From Litorisediminicola beolgyonensis (lineage in GTDB: Bacteria; Pseudomonadota; Alphaproteobacteria; Rhodobacterales; Rhodobacteraceae): a stretch of DNA of 57,381 bases. Each line of letters opens with the position of its first letter. Within the stretch, counting starts at the first letter, position 1. Below, in pieces: positions 33,660 through 42,343 of this stretch. The position numbers and the translations under genes are program-made. The stretch is taken from positions 1 to 57,381 of the forward strand of contig NZ_JBHTMU010000028.1 of assembly GCF_042679605.1 (NCBI RefSeq). Direction: 5' to 3'. Under the pieces are notes generated by a model that saw nothing but the letters and a program-made list of their open reading frames with translations, had not been told where the DNA came from and did no database searches.

Positions 33660-33940
33660 GTCCAGTTGACCTGTTCGCCGCCCGGCAAGGCCATCCGCGC
33701 CCGCATCGGCGCGTCATAGGGAAGCTCGCGCGCGTCGCAGAACTCGGTCAGCCAGGCATCGTCCATCATCAGGAAGTCGAGAACAGATCCCTGGAACACC
33801 GGGTCCGCGAGCGCGGTCCGGAAGGTCTCGGCATCGGCTCCGGTCGAGCCCAGAAAGACGGGCAAGAGGTCGTCATGCCCGGCCAGCCAGGCCACGGCCT
33901 GCAATCCCACGATCTCCGCGCGCTCGCGATCGGTCGCCAT
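33656..33940 (-). CDS. DUF3572 family protein
   Basis: The product has 94 residues from the ATG at 33940 (MATDRERAEIVGLQAVAW), seven residues after the first in-frame start. The pattern of Trp, GLQAVAWL, DAETFRTALADP and VLDFLMMDDAWLTEFC matches DUF3572, a small helical family of alphaproteobacteria with no known function. The GGAG upstream supports this start. It precedes and overlaps the HAD phosphatase, and is divergent from the PleD-like cyclase, with 100 bases between. Confidence 0.87.
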   Translation of the reverse strand: MATDRERAEIVGLQAVAWLAGHDDLLPVFLGSTGADAETFRTALADPVFQGSVLDFLMMDDAWLTEFCDARELPYDAPMRARMALPGGEQVNWT

Positions 33941-34040
33941 CTCCGCTCTCCCCGAAACCAATTCTTAACGAGTTTGACAGAAAACCGAGAGAACGGGCCA
34001 GCGCAAGCTCGCAGCTCTATCGCAGACGGAGGGAGAGGTC

Positions 34041-35456
34041 ATGGCGGGACGCGTATTGATCGCCGATGCGACGCCGACCAACCGGATCGTGCTCAGGGTC
34101 AGGCTACTGGCGGCCTGCTACGACATCAGCCAGGCGGCCAGCGCCGCGGATGTGATGGCACGGGTGGCAAAGGGCGGGATCGACGTGATCATCCTGGCCT
34201 CCGACCTGCCCGACCGCCCGGTCACCGCGCTCTGCGCCGCGCTGCGCCGGTCGGGCTCCGCAGGCGAGCCGCGCATCCTGGTGCTGCAGAACCGCGCCGA
34301 TCCTGCGGCGCGGCTGGCGCTTCTCGGTTCAGGGGCCGATGACGTGATGGTCAAGCCGGTGGACGATGCAGTTCTCCTTGCCCGGATGCGCAACCTGATG
34401 CGCGCGCGGGACAGCGAGCGCGAGCTGAGACTGCGCGACGGCACCGACCGCGCGCTCGGCCTGGCCGAAGCGGCCGCGCCGTTCGAACGGCCGGCCGAGA
34501 TCGCGGTGTTGGCGAACGCCGGCGAGACGCGCCTCGAAGCCCTATGCGCACCGCTACGGGCGCGCCCGCTCTACCGGTTGTCCAATCGCGACCCGCGGGA
34601 CGTGCTCCGGGACGAGAACCCGAGCTCCGAGGTCTACGTGGTCTCCGAAACCGTCCTCGGCGGGCAGGCTCTGTCGCTTCTGGCCGAGTTGCGCGCGCGT
34701 CCGGCAAGCCGTCACGCGGGGATCCTCTACATCGCGCGGGCCGACCAGAGCCAGGGCGCGGCGGCGGCGCTCGATCTGGGCGCGTCCGACATCCTGATGG
34801 AGCCGGTCGATCCCCGGGAATTCGCGCTGCGCCTCGACAAGCAGATCGCCTCTGAGCGTATCCGGCAGCGCCTGCGCGCATCGGTCCGGGCCGGGCTGAA
34901 AGCGGCGCTCACCGATCCGCTTACCGGTCTCTACAATCGCCGCTACGCGCTTCCGCATATCGAACGGATGGCCGAGCGCGCCGCCCGGGAGGATCGGCCC
35001 TTCGCGGTGATGATCGCCGATCTCGACCGGTTCAAGCGGATCAACGACCGGCACGGCCACCAGGAAGGCGACCGGGTGCTGGCCCGCGCCGCGGAGCGGC
35101 TGTCGGGAAGCCTGCGCAGCGCCGACCTGATCGCCCGCCTGGGCGGCGAGGAATTCCTGATCGCCATGCCCGACACCGATGCCCAGCGCGCGATGCAGGC
35201 CGCGCGACGGCTCTGCGCCGCGGTCCGAACCTCCCCGGACGAGACGGTCCCGGTGACGATCAGCCTCGGCGTGGCGATGGGCGATGGATCGAGCACGGTC
35301 GAAGGGATCCTCGAGCAGTCCGATGCCGCGCTCTATGCCGCGAAGAAAGGCGGACGGAACCGGGCGATGCTTTATGATGATCGAATGGTTCTCTCGCGGA
35401 TTGCGAGCCCCGTCCGACAGGCCCAACTGCCGCTCTTCGCTGCAGGAGGGACGTGA
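34041..35456 (+). CDS. PleD-like response regulator diguanylate cyclase (REC-REC-GGDEF)
   Basis: The product has 471 residues: receiver 1 (about 1-120), receiver 2 (about 150-275), and a GGDEF domain (about 290-445) with TDPLTGLYNRRY, active site ARLGGEEF and an RxxD inhibitory site (RSAD). Receiver 1 has VLIADATPTN where the family has two acids, and its strand 3 reads DVIILASDLPD, so the usual phosphoacceptor position, residue 53, is Ala; the Lys of the KPVD motif is kept. Receiver 2 is also degenerate, as in PleD. The cyclase is probably active but not controlled by ordinary phosphorylation. It is monocistronic, with the DUF3572 gene divergent. Confidence 0.9.
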   Translation: MAGRVLIADATPTNRIVLRVRLLAACYDISQAASAADVMARVAKGGIDVIILASDLPDRPVTALCAALRRSGSAGEPRILVLQNRADPAARLALLGSGADDVMVKPVDDAVLLARMRNLMRARDSERELRLRDGTDRALGLAEAAAPFERPAEIAVLANAGETRLEALCAPLRARPLYRLSNRDPRDVLRDENPSSEVYVVSETVLGGQALSLLAELRARPASRHAGILYIARADQSQGAAAALDLGASDILMEPVDPREFALRLDKQIASERIRQRLRASVRAGLKAALTDPLTGLYNRRYALPHIERMAERAAREDRPFAVMIADLDRFKRINDRHGHQEGDRVLARAAERLSGSLRSADLIARLGGEEFLIAMPDTDAQRAMQAARRLCAAVRTSPDETVPVTISLGVAMGDGSSTVEGILEQSDAALYAAKKGGRNRAMLYDDRMVLSRIASPVRQAQLPLFAAGGT

Positions 35457-35766
35457 GGGCCGGTATCTCGGCTCTTGGCACGAGCCGAACGGAAGACCGC
35501 GACCGGTCCTCGCCTTCAAGCGCACGGCGCCGGCTTCGCAGCGAAAGAGTTGCGTAGCCCAGCTAGGGTGGTTGTGCGAGAAGACCGAGCAAGAGGTCGG
35601 AAAACTCGCCTGTTTGCCCCGAACCGCTCGGGCCTCACCGAGACACCACCACCGTCAGATCGGCGCGACATCCCGACGCGGGGCAGATTGGCCTCTTCCA
35701 ACAGGGCTGCGGCGGCCTCATCTTGGTCGGTAACTTTCGCCCCAGACCCGACTCAAGGACCAGCCG
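35457..35766. other. Intergenic region without a recognised gene
   Basis: There are 310 bases between the PleD-like gene and the DUF983 gene. Frames crossing it extend into the neighbouring gene in the wrong frame and have no codon pattern of their own. I see no tRNA, terminator stem with a T-run, or repeat. It probably carries the DUF983 promoter. Confidence 0.5.
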
Positions 35767-36168
35767 ATGTCTGCCGACCTCGATACAGCCAAGCCGACCG
35801 AAGCGGACCGTGCCACGGGTCCCGCGCTCCTGAAGGGGTGGCGGCGGAAATGCCCCAATTGCGGGACTGGCCCGCTTCTGCGCGGATATCTCAAGGTACG
35901 CGAAAGCTGCCCGGTCTGTCGCGAAGAGCTGCACCACCACCGCGCCGATGACGGCCCCGCTTACCTGACGATCCTGATTGTCGGGCACCTGATGGCGCCG
36001 CTCCTCCTGATCGTCTTCGAGACCTGGCGCCCGGAGCCGCTCGTGCTCTTCACCGTGTTCGCGGTTGGCTGCATCGGATTGTCTCTCTATCTTCTGCCCC
36101 GATTGAAGGGGATGATCGTGGCCTTCCAATGGTCGCGACAGATGCATGGGTTCGGCGGCACGGCATGA
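35767..36168 (+). CDS. DUF983 membrane protein with a zinc-ribbon-like Cys cluster
   Basis: The product has 133 residues. The N-terminal part has CPNCG and, 21 residues on, CPVC, a four-Cys metal-binding pattern; two TM helices follow (about 68-88 and 93-112). This is the DUF983 family, common in alphaproteobacteria, with unknown function. The ATG at 35767 begins after a run of GC-rich DNA and has no close AGGAGG, so the start is by family length. A Nudix gene follows. Confidence 0.9.
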   Translation: MSADLDTAKPTEADRATGPALLKGWRRKCPNCGTGPLLRGYLKVRESCPVCREELHHHRADDGPAYLTILIVGHLMAPLLLIVFETWRPEPLVLFTVFAVGCIGLSLYLLPRLKGMIVAFQWSRQMHGFGGTA

Positions 36169-36196
36169 GGCTGGCCCCGGCCCCGGAAAGGCCGAG

Positions 36197-36904
36197 GTGA
36201 GCTCAGATCCTGTCCAGCCGGTTCCGGTACGCGACGCCGCGACGGTCATCGTCCTGCGCGACCGCCGGACCGCGCCGCGGATCCTGATGGGCCAGCGCGG
36301 CGCCAAGGCCGCGTTCATGCCATCGAAATTCGTCTTCCCCGGAGGCGCGGTCGACCGCGGCGATGCGGATATACCGCTCGCGAATCCGCTGTCCCTGCCC
36401 TGCGCGGACCGGATGGAGGAAGACGCCCCCAAGGGCATCGGCACGGCGCTTGCGGTCGCGGCGATCCGCGAGCTTTTCGAGGAAACCGGACAGGTTCTCG
36501 GTCTTCCCGGAGACTGGTCCGGCGACGTGCCCACCGACTGGACCGCATTCGCCGCAACCGGGCATGTTCCCTCGGCCGAGGCGCTGCGCTTCGTGTTTCG
36601 CGCGATTACACCGCCCGGCCGGCCGCGCCGGTTCGACGCGCGGTTCTTTCTCGTGGATGCCGATCATCTTGCGTCGGACCCGGATGATTTCTCGGCCGCG
36701 TCCGACGAATTGGCGCATCTTAGCTGGGTGCCGCTTGGCGAGATCCGGGCGCTCGACATGCCCTTCATCACCGAGGTCGTGCTGGCAGAGATTGCCGCAA
36801 GCCTCGACCGCACCGAAGCGCCCGCCTCCGTGCCCTTCTTCAGGAATGACGACGAGCAGAGCCTGTTCCTGAGGCTCCGCGGCACCTCGCCCCTGGCGGG
36901 CTGA
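36197..36904 (+). CDS. NUDIX hydrolase
   Basis: The product has about 235 residues from the GTG at 36197, which follows AAAGG; an ATG at 36146 would overlap DUF983 by 23 bases. The Nudix box is present in a longer version: FVFPGGAVDRGD, an insert, then AAIRELFEETGQVLG, giving the metal-binding Glu of REUxEExGU. RDRRTAPRILMGQRG in the N-terminus and the C-terminal LSWVPLGEIRAL are also typical. It may be a CoA- or nucleotide-diphosphate hydrolase; the substrate cannot be named. It follows DUF983 closely and converges with metK. Confidence 0.85.
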   Translation: MSSDPVQPVPVRDAATVIVLRDRRTAPRILMGQRGAKAAFMPSKFVFPGGAVDRGDADIPLANPLSLPCADRMEEDAPKGIGTALAVAAIRELFEETGQVLGLPGDWSGDVPTDWTAFAATGHVPSAEALRFVFRAITPPGRPRRFDARFFLVDADHLASDPDDFSAASDELAHLSWVPLGEIRALDMPFITEVVLAEIAASLDRTEAPASVPFFRNDDEQSLFLRLRGTSPLAG

Positions 36905-36944
36905 CGCGGACCAGGCCGCGCCATCCTGCCCCTAAGGCTTGCGC

Positions 36945-38123
36945 TCAGACCTCGGCCTTCAGCTTGTCGGCGAGATCGGTGCGTTCCCAGGAAAATCCGC
37001 CATCCTCTTCCGGCGCGCGCCCGAAATGGCCATATGCGGCGGTGCGGGCATAGATCGGGCGGTTCAGGTCGAGATGGGTCCGGATGCCGCGCGGCGTGAG
37101 ATCCATGACCTTGGGGATCGCGCGTTCGATGGCCGCCGCATCGACCTCGCCCGTGCCGTAGGTCTCGGCATAGATCGAGAGCGGCTTGGCGACGCCGATC
37201 GCATAGGAGACCTGGATCAGGCAGCGCTCGGCCAGCCCCGCGGCAACTACGTTTTTCGCCAGATAACGCGCGGCATAGGCCGCCGAGCGATCGACCTTGG
37301 TCGGGTCCTTGCCCGAGAACGCGCCGCCGCCATGCGGCGCGGCCCCGCCATAGGTGTCGACGATGATCTTGCGGCCCGTCAGGCCCGCATCCCCGTCGGG
37401 ACCGCCGATGACGAAGGTGCCGGTCGGGTTGACCCACCATTCGGTCTCGGGCGTGATCCAGCCGTCGGGCAGGACCTCGCGGACGTAAGGCTCGACGATG
37501 GCCCGGATATCCGCCGAGCTCTGGCTCTCGTCGGCATGCTGGGTCGAGAGCACGATCTGCGTCACGCCCACCGGCTTGCCGCCTTCGTATCGGACCGAAA
37601 GCTGGGTCTTGGCATCGGGGCGCAAAAGCGGCTCGGTGCCGGATTTGCGAACCTCGGCCAGACGCCGGAGGATCGCGTGGGAATACTGGATCGGCGCCGG
37701 CATCAGCGCGTGGGTCTCGTTCGTGGCGTAGCCGAACATGATGCCCTGGTCGCCCGCCCCCTCGTCACCGCGCTCGCCGGTCACGCCTTGCGCGATATGC
37801 GCGGACTGCTCGTGCAGGAGGTTGGTGATCTCGACGGTCTCGTGGTGAAACTTGTCCTGCTCGTAGCCGATATCCTTGATGCAGGCGCGCACGATGTCCG
37901 GGACCGACGCCATGTAGCTCGCGAGCTTGTCCTGATCGGTCAGGCCGATCTCGCCGCCGATGACGACGCGGTCGGTGGTCGCGAAGGTCTCGCAGGCCAC
38001 GCGGGCGAGCGGGTCCTCGGCCAGGAGAGCGTCGAGGATCGAGTCCGAGATGCGGTCACAGACCTTGTCCGGATGGCCCTCAGACACGGACTCCGAGGTG
38101 AAGATGTAGTCCTGTCGCGACAT
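36945..38123 (-). CDS. metK: S-adenosylmethionine synthetase
   Basis: The product has 392 residues from the ATG at 38123 (MSRQDYIFTSESVSEGHPDK). GAGDQGIMFGYA and GGGAFSGKDPTKVDRSAAY are the MetK signatures for the methionine/ATP site and phosphate loop. It makes SAM from methionine and ATP in the cytoplasm. The start is decided by the GGAG ten bases upstream, which is part of the SAM/SAH riboswitch just before it; the longer frame to 38156 would translate the riboswitch. A likely promoter overlaps the end of lnt, so metK can be expressed separately from the upstream phoH-lnt run. Confidence 0.97.
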   Translation of the reverse strand: MSRQDYIFTSESVSEGHPDKVCDRISDSILDALLAEDPLARVACETFATTDRVVIGGEIGLTDQDKLASYMASVPDIVRACIKDIGYEQDKFHHETVEITNLLHEQSAHIAQGVTGERGDEGAGDQGIMFGYATNETHALMPAPIQYSHAILRRLAEVRKSGTEPLLRPDAKTQLSVRYEGGKPVGVTQIVLSTQHADESQSSADIRAIVEPYVREVLPDGWITPETEWWVNPTGTFVIGGPDGDAGLTGRKIIVDTYGGAAPHGGGAFSGKDPTKVDRSAAYAARYLAKNVVAAGLAERCLIQVSYAIGVAKPLSIYAETYGTGEVDAAAIERAIPKVMDLTPRGIRTHLDLNRPIYARTAAYGHFGRAPEEDGGFSWERTDLADKLKAEV

Positions 38124-38130
38124 GGGGAAG

Positions 38131-38176
38131 TGCTCCATTGGGTCTATTGCCGCCACGCCAGGAAGCCGTTGTGACG
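38131..38176 (-). promoter_or_regulatory. SAM/SAH riboswitch upstream of metK
   Basis: The leader RNA reads CGUCACAACGGCUUCCUGGC, then GUGGCG, a short linker and AAUGGAGCA. The first and third parts pair (CGUCAC with GUGGCG, one wobble); the loop GCUUCC can pair with GGAGC of the 3' part as a pseudoknot. The core matches the published SAM/SAH class, which occurs only upstream of metK in Rhodobacterales. The pseudoknot buries the metK Shine-Dalgarno, so high SAM should lower translation. The match of the conserved core is nearly exact. Confidence 0.92.
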
Positions 38177-38194
38177 GGTATTTTTCTACAGGCG

Positions 38195-38223
38195 CAGCTA
38201 AGCACCCCGCCCCTCGGGGTCAA
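38195..38223 (-). promoter_or_regulatory. Candidate sigma-70-type promoter of metK
   Basis: TTGACC (38223-38218) and TAGCTG (38200-38195) are separated by 17 bases, so transcription would start near 38188, a dozen bases before the riboswitch. The -35 box includes the TGA stop codon of lnt. The -10 box is weak, as is often so in this group. Confidence 0.4.
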
Positions 38224-39713
38224 TCGGAATGTCTGCGCCTACCCGTCAGCGCCAAAAGGGCGAGCGCCAGAAGCAACAGAAACACCGGGATATCACCCGT
38301 TCGCGCATAAAGCGTGACCGGACCGGGCGGTGGCAACGGCAGATCGAGCGCGCCCTCGGCCCCGAGCGGCAGGGACCCGAGCACCCGCCCCCAGGGATCG
38401 ATCACCGCCGAGACCCCGGTGTTCGCGGCGCGGAGCACCGGCAGGCCCTGCTCGATGGCGCGCAGCCGCGCTTGGGCGAGGTGCTGATACGGACCGGAGG
38501 CCGCGCCGAACCAGGCATCGTTTGTCAGTTGCAAAAGGAGAGCCGGGCGCTCGTCGGTGCCGCGCACATCCTGCGGGAACACCGCCTCGTAGCAGATGAG
38601 CGGCAGCGCCTTGCCGATGGCGCCGAGATCCATGAGCTGGGGTCCCGGACCCGCCGAATAGCCATACTCGGCCCGCTGCGCGAGCCCGCCTATGCCGACA
38701 TGCCGGAAGGCCCAGGCCGCGGGCATGTATTCTCCGAACGGCACGAGGTGGTGCTTGTCATAGGTCTGGCTGACGGCACCGTCCGCGTTCATGTAGATCG
38801 CGGAATTGTAGTAGCGGCCCTCCTCGACGCGCTGAACGCCGATCACCATCGGGACCGAGCCGCCTTCCTCGTGCAGGATGGCAAGCGCCTCGCCCGCGTT
38901 GTCGAGCATCATCGGAAGCACGGTTTCGGGGGTGACGATCAGGTCCGGCCGAGGCTCAAGCCCGGTGTAGAAGACGAGCCGCTCGAAGAAGACCGGAATG
39001 CGGTCGCGTTTCCACTTCTCCGCCTGCGGTGCGTTGGGCTGCACGAGCCGCACGATGGGTCCCGCGCCCTCGTCCATCGCTCCGATCCGCGCCGCACCGC
39101 CGCCCCAGAGCCCGGCAAGGAGCGCGAGCGCCGCGAGGGCGGGGAGCGGGCGGCGGAGGGTCACGGCACGCGCGGCCAGCATCGCCGTCGTCAGGGTCAG
39201 AAGCACCAGCCCGTGCGGGCCGATCCAGGCGCTCCATTGCGCGACCGGCGTCTCGGTCCAGAAATAGCCGAGAAGACCCCACGGAAAGCCGGTGAGGATA
39301 TAGGCGCGCGCCAGCTCTGCCAGCGTCCAGAGCGGGACCAATGCCCAGCGCTGACCGATCCGGGCTGATGCCCAGGCCGGCAGCGCCCAGAAGAGCGCCA
39401 GCCCCGCCGCGATCAGGACAAGCGCGAAGGGCGCCATCCACCCGGTCACCGCCGCATCGACCTGGAACGGTTCGGTGATCCAGTTGAGCGAGACCGCGAA
39501 ATAGCCGACGCCGAAGGTCCAGCCGCTCCATCCCGCGACGCGCGGCCTGCGTGCGCCCGAGATCAGGGCGACGCCCAGAACGAGCGCCGGGAGCGCGACA
39601 TACCACAGCGACCAGGGCGCCTGCCCCAATGCGAAAAGCCCGCCCAGCCCGAGGGCCAGAGCGGGCCGCGCGAGGGCGCTGCGCTTGCGGCGCAGGCCGC
39701 TGGTCTCAGCCAC
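38220..39713 (-). CDS. lnt: Apolipoprotein N-acyltransferase
   Basis: The product has 497 residues. About seven TM helices in the first 200 residues lead to a nitrilase-like periplasmic domain with the catalytic triad in place: Glu in LIVTPETVLPM, Lys in YDKHHLVPFGEYMP and Cys in LICYEAVFP. Lnt adds the third acyl chain to the N-terminal Cys of lipoproteins after Lgt and LspA. The ATG at 39713 overlaps the end of the corC-like gene by eight bases. Order phoH-ybeY-corC-lnt is conserved in proteobacteria. Its end carries the metK promoter candidate. Confidence 0.97.
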   Translation of the reverse strand: MAETSGLRRKRSALARPALALGLGGLFALGQAPWSLWYVALPALVLGVALISGARRPRVAGWSGWTFGVGYFAVSLNWITEPFQVDAAVTGWMAPFALVLIAAGLALFWALPAWASARIGQRWALVPLWTLAELARAYILTGFPWGLLGYFWTETPVAQWSAWIGPHGLVLLTLTTAMLAARAVTLRRPLPALAALALLAGLWGGGAARIGAMDEGAGPIVRLVQPNAPQAEKWKRDRIPVFFERLVFYTGLEPRPDLIVTPETVLPMMLDNAGEALAILHEEGGSVPMVIGVQRVEEGRYYNSAIYMNADGAVSQTYDKHHLVPFGEYMPAAWAFRHVGIGGLAQRAEYGYSAGPGPQLMDLGAIGKALPLICYEAVFPQDVRGTDERPALLLQLTNDAWFGAASGPYQHLAQARLRAIEQGLPVLRAANTGVSAVIDPWGRVLGSLPLGAEGALDLPLPPPGPVTLYARTGDIPVFLLLLALALLALTGRRRHSD

Positions 39714-40650
39714 TGCCTGCAGCGGCGCCTCCGCTCGCGGTTCGGATATTGGCCGCCGCGGCGGTGCCCGCGGTTCCGGGCAACCGCACCCGCAGCCGCT
39801 TGATGCGGCGCGGATCGGCGTCGATCACCTCGAACTCGACCCCCGCCGGATGCGGAACCATCTCGCCCCGCGCCGGGACGTGCCCGGCGAGCGCGAAGAC
39901 GAGACCACCCAGGGTGTCGATCTCCTCGGCGTCGATATCGTCGCTTTCGGTGAGCTGCAGACCGATCTCGGCCTCGAACTCGTCGAGCGAGGTCTTGGCC
40001 TGCGCGATGTAGCAGCCGGTCTTTTCCAGCCGGAAGGTCTTGTCCTCGTCGGTGTCGTGTTCGTCCTCGATCTGGCCGATCACCTGTTCGATCAGGTCTT
40101 CGATCGTCACCAGACCGTCGACCCCGCCATATTCGTCGATGACCAGAGCCATGTGACGGCGTTCGGACTGCATCTTCGTCAGGAGAACGCCAATGGGCAT
40201 CGAGGGCGGGACAAAGACGAGCGGGCGCAGCATCTTCTTGAGATTGAAGCGCGTGCCCGAGCCGTTGAACCCGTGCATGAGCGCGAAGTCCTTCAGGTGC
40301 ACCATGCCCACGGGCGTATCCAGGGTGCCCGTATAGACCGGCAGCCGCGTCAGACCGCTGTCGCGGAAGATCTTGACGAGCTCGTCCTTGGTGATCGTGT
40401 CGGGCACCGCGATGATGTCGGCCTTCGGGATCGACACGTCATCGACGCGCATCCGGCGGAGGTTGATCATGCCGTGGGTGCGAAGAATGGAGGCCGGAGC
40501 GCTGTGTCCGTTCGCCTCTTCGTCCTGGTCAGTCTCCTGTCCCGAGAACGCATCGAATATCCAGCGGAACAATCCCTGTCCGCCCGCTTCGGTCCTGTCC
40601 GTGTCTTGCGCGCTCTGCGCAGCGTTAGACGAGCCGTCTGTGTCGCCCAT
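39706..40650 (-). CDS. CorC/HlyC-type CBS-domain protein
   Basis: The product has 314 residues from the ATG at 40650, after AGAGG. An acidic N-terminus is followed by two CBS motifs (residues about 70-190, ending DEYGGVDGLVTIEDLIEQVIG) and a C-terminal CorC_HlyC domain (to about 300). No membrane DUF21 part is present, which is the usual layout of CorC beside Lnt; the protein is linked to Mg2+/Co2+ efflux, or to envelope adaptation in other reports. The C-terminal tail is Ala/Gly-rich and probably disordered. It lies between ybeY and lnt and overlaps the lnt start. Confidence 0.9.
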   Translation of the reverse strand: MGDTDGSSNAAQSAQDTDRTEAGGQGLFRWIFDAFSGQETDQDEEANGHSAPASILRTHGMINLRRMRVDDVSIPKADIIAVPDTITKDELVKIFRDSGLTRLPVYTGTLDTPVGMVHLKDFALMHGFNGSGTRFNLKKMLRPLVFVPPSMPIGVLLTKMQSERRHMALVIDEYGGVDGLVTIEDLIEQVIGQIEDEHDTDEDKTFRLEKTGCYIAQAKTSLDEFEAEIGLQLTESDDIDAEEIDTLGGLVFALAGHVPARGEMVPHPAGVEFEVIDADPRRIKRLRVRLPGTAGTAAAANIRTASGGAAAGSG

Positions 40651-40768
40651 TATCCTCTGTCTGTCCTTCTGTGGCAGCAGGGCCAAGCCCTGCGGGAAGT
40701 ATGTGGTCTCTCATGCGCGTTTGCCAAGAGCCCCGGGCCGCAAGGCCGATGCTCCGGTTGCGGCCATG

Positions 40769-41272
40769 TCACGGCTCCTGCGCATAGGGGTCGGCGATTC
40801 CGAGACCGGCCAGGATCTTGGTCTCCAACGCCTCCATCCGAAGGGCGTCGGCGTCGGTTTCGTGATCATAGCCCAAAAGATGCAAGGTTCCGTGAACGAC
40901 CAGATGGGTGACATGATCGTCGAAACTGAGGCCCGCGGCCAGTGCCTCGGCGGTGCAGACCCCGAAGGCCAGCGCAATATCGCCCAAGGCCTCGTCCTCG
41001 TCTGCCGGTGGCGGCAGATCCGGCGCCGCGCCGGGCTGCTCGGGCGCGAGATCCCAGGCGGGCCAACTCAGCACGTTGGTGGGACGCGGCTTCTTGCGGA
41101 ACTCCGCGTTGAGGGTCGCGATGCGGGCATCCGAGCAGCCAAGGACTGCGATCTCGTAGCCCTCGGGGTCGACCCCCGCGCCCCGGAGAGCCGCCTGCGC
41201 GGCGCGCTCGGCGATCTCGGCCAGACCGGTCCCCTCCCAGTCGGGGCCCTCCAGAACCGTCTCGGTCAGCAT
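40769..41272 (-). CDS. ybeY: Endoribonuclease/rRNA maturation factor YbeY
   Basis: The product has 167 residues from the ATG at 41272 (MLTETVLEGPDW), nine bases after the phoH stop; an ATG at 41308 would overlap it by 29. The zinc-binding motif HGTLHLLGYDH is exact, and RKKPRPTNVLSWP is the usual second block. YbeY processes the 16S rRNA 3' end and aids 70S quality control with the neighbouring PhoH and other factors. It is the second gene of the phoH-ybeY-corC-lnt run, with about 120 bases before corC. Confidence 0.93.
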   Translation of the reverse strand: MLTETVLEGPDWEGTGLAEIAERAAQAALRGAGVDPEGYEIAVLGCSDARIATLNAEFRKKPRPTNVLSWPAWDLAPEQPGAAPDLPPPADEDEALGDIALAFGVCTAEALAAGLSFDDHVTHLVVHGTLHLLGYDHETDADALRMEALETKILAGLGIADPYAQEP

Positions 41273-41279
41273 CGCGCGC

Positions 41280-42260
41280 TCAGCCCGGCTGGGGGCTGTC
41301 GCGGTCATAGGCCTCGATGATCGCGGCGACGAGCGGATGGCGCACCACGTCTTTCGCGGTGAAGTAGTTGAAGCTGATCTTGGGGATCCCGGTCAGGAGC
41401 CGCTCGGCATCCTTCAGGCCCGACTGCACGCCGCGCGGCAGGTCGATCTGGCTTCGGTCACCGGTGATTACCATACGCGACCCTTCGCCGAGGCGCGTCA
41501 GGAACATCTTCATCTGCATCGAGGTGGCGTTCTGCGCCTCGTCGAGTACCACGAAGGCGTTCGACAGCGTGCGACCGCGCATGAAGGCCAGGGGCGCGAT
41601 CTCGACCGTCTTTTCCTCCATCATCCGGGCAAGCTGCTTGCCGGGGAGGAAGTCGTTCAGCGCGTCGTAGAGCGGCTGCATGTAGGGGTCGATCTTCTCC
41701 TTCATGTCGCCAGGCAGAAAGCCCAGGCGCTCGCCCGCCTCGACCGCGGGGCGCGACAGGATGATCTTGTCGACCGCGCCGGTGATGAAGAGATTCACCC
41801 CCACCGCGACGGCGAGATAGGTCTTGCCGGTGCCCGCGGGGCCGATGCCGAAGGCCAGCTCGTTCTCGTAGAGCGACCGGACATAGGCCTTCTGCGCCTC
41901 GGTTCGCGGCTCGATCAGCTTCTTGCGCGTCTTGATCTCGACCTTGCCGCCGCCGAACATCTCGAGCTGGTCGGCCGGGCTCCCGCCCTCGGTGCCCATG
42001 CGGAACTCGCGGTCGATATCGCCGTGGCCCACGGGGCGGCCCTGCTCGAGCCGGTTGTAGAGCGATCTCAGGACCTCGATGGCCTCGGTCTGCGCGGCGG
42101 GCTCGCCATGCACCGACAGGTAGTTGCCGCGGCGCAGGATCTGCACGCCAAGGCGGCTTTCGATATCGGTCAGGTTGCGGTCGAACTCACCACAAAGCTC
42201 GATCAAAAGGCGGTTGTCTGGGAATTCGATGCTGGCTTCTGTCAGGGTGGCAGCGTTCAC
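41280..42260 (-). CDS. ybeZ: PhoH-family ATPase (YbeZ-like)
   Basis: The product has 326 residues starting at a GTG at 42260 with GGAG six bases upstream. An N-terminal KH-like part (LGVQILRRGNYLSVHG...) comes before the P-loop: Walker A GIGPAGTGKTYLA and Walker B FVVLDEAQNAT, then ITGDRSQIDLP. The protein is thought to be a helicase or ATPase acting with YbeY on rRNA. The neighbours agree: ybeY follows by nine bases. Upstream lies a lipoprotein gene with a terminator between, so this run starts its own mRNA near 42270-42340. Confidence 0.92.
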   Translation of the reverse strand: MNAATLTEASIEFPDNRLLIELCGEFDRNLTDIESRLGVQILRRGNYLSVHGEPAAQTEAIEVLRSLYNRLEQGRPVGHGDIDREFRMGTEGGSPADQLEMFGGGKVEIKTRKKLIEPRTEAQKAYVRSLYENELAFGIGPAGTGKTYLAVAVGVNLFITGAVDKIILSRPAVEAGERLGFLPGDMKEKIDPYMQPLYDALNDFLPGKQLARMMEEKTVEIAPLAFMRGRTLSNAFVVLDEAQNATSMQMKMFLTRLGEGSRMVITGDRSQIDLPRGVQSGLKDAERLLTGIPKISFNYFTAKDVVRHPLVAAIIEAYDRDSPQPG

Positions 42261-42343
42261 TCAGGTCTCCGGGTCTGCGAGTCTGTCGATATTGTCCCAA
42301 GCCAGCCGGGTAAGGGCAAGCGCGGGACGGCTCAGGCGCAATG

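Noticed and set aside
38124..38156. Eleven-residue longer start for MetK
   Set aside because: It would place the start inside the riboswitch, and the SD of the riboswitch serves the ATG at 38123.
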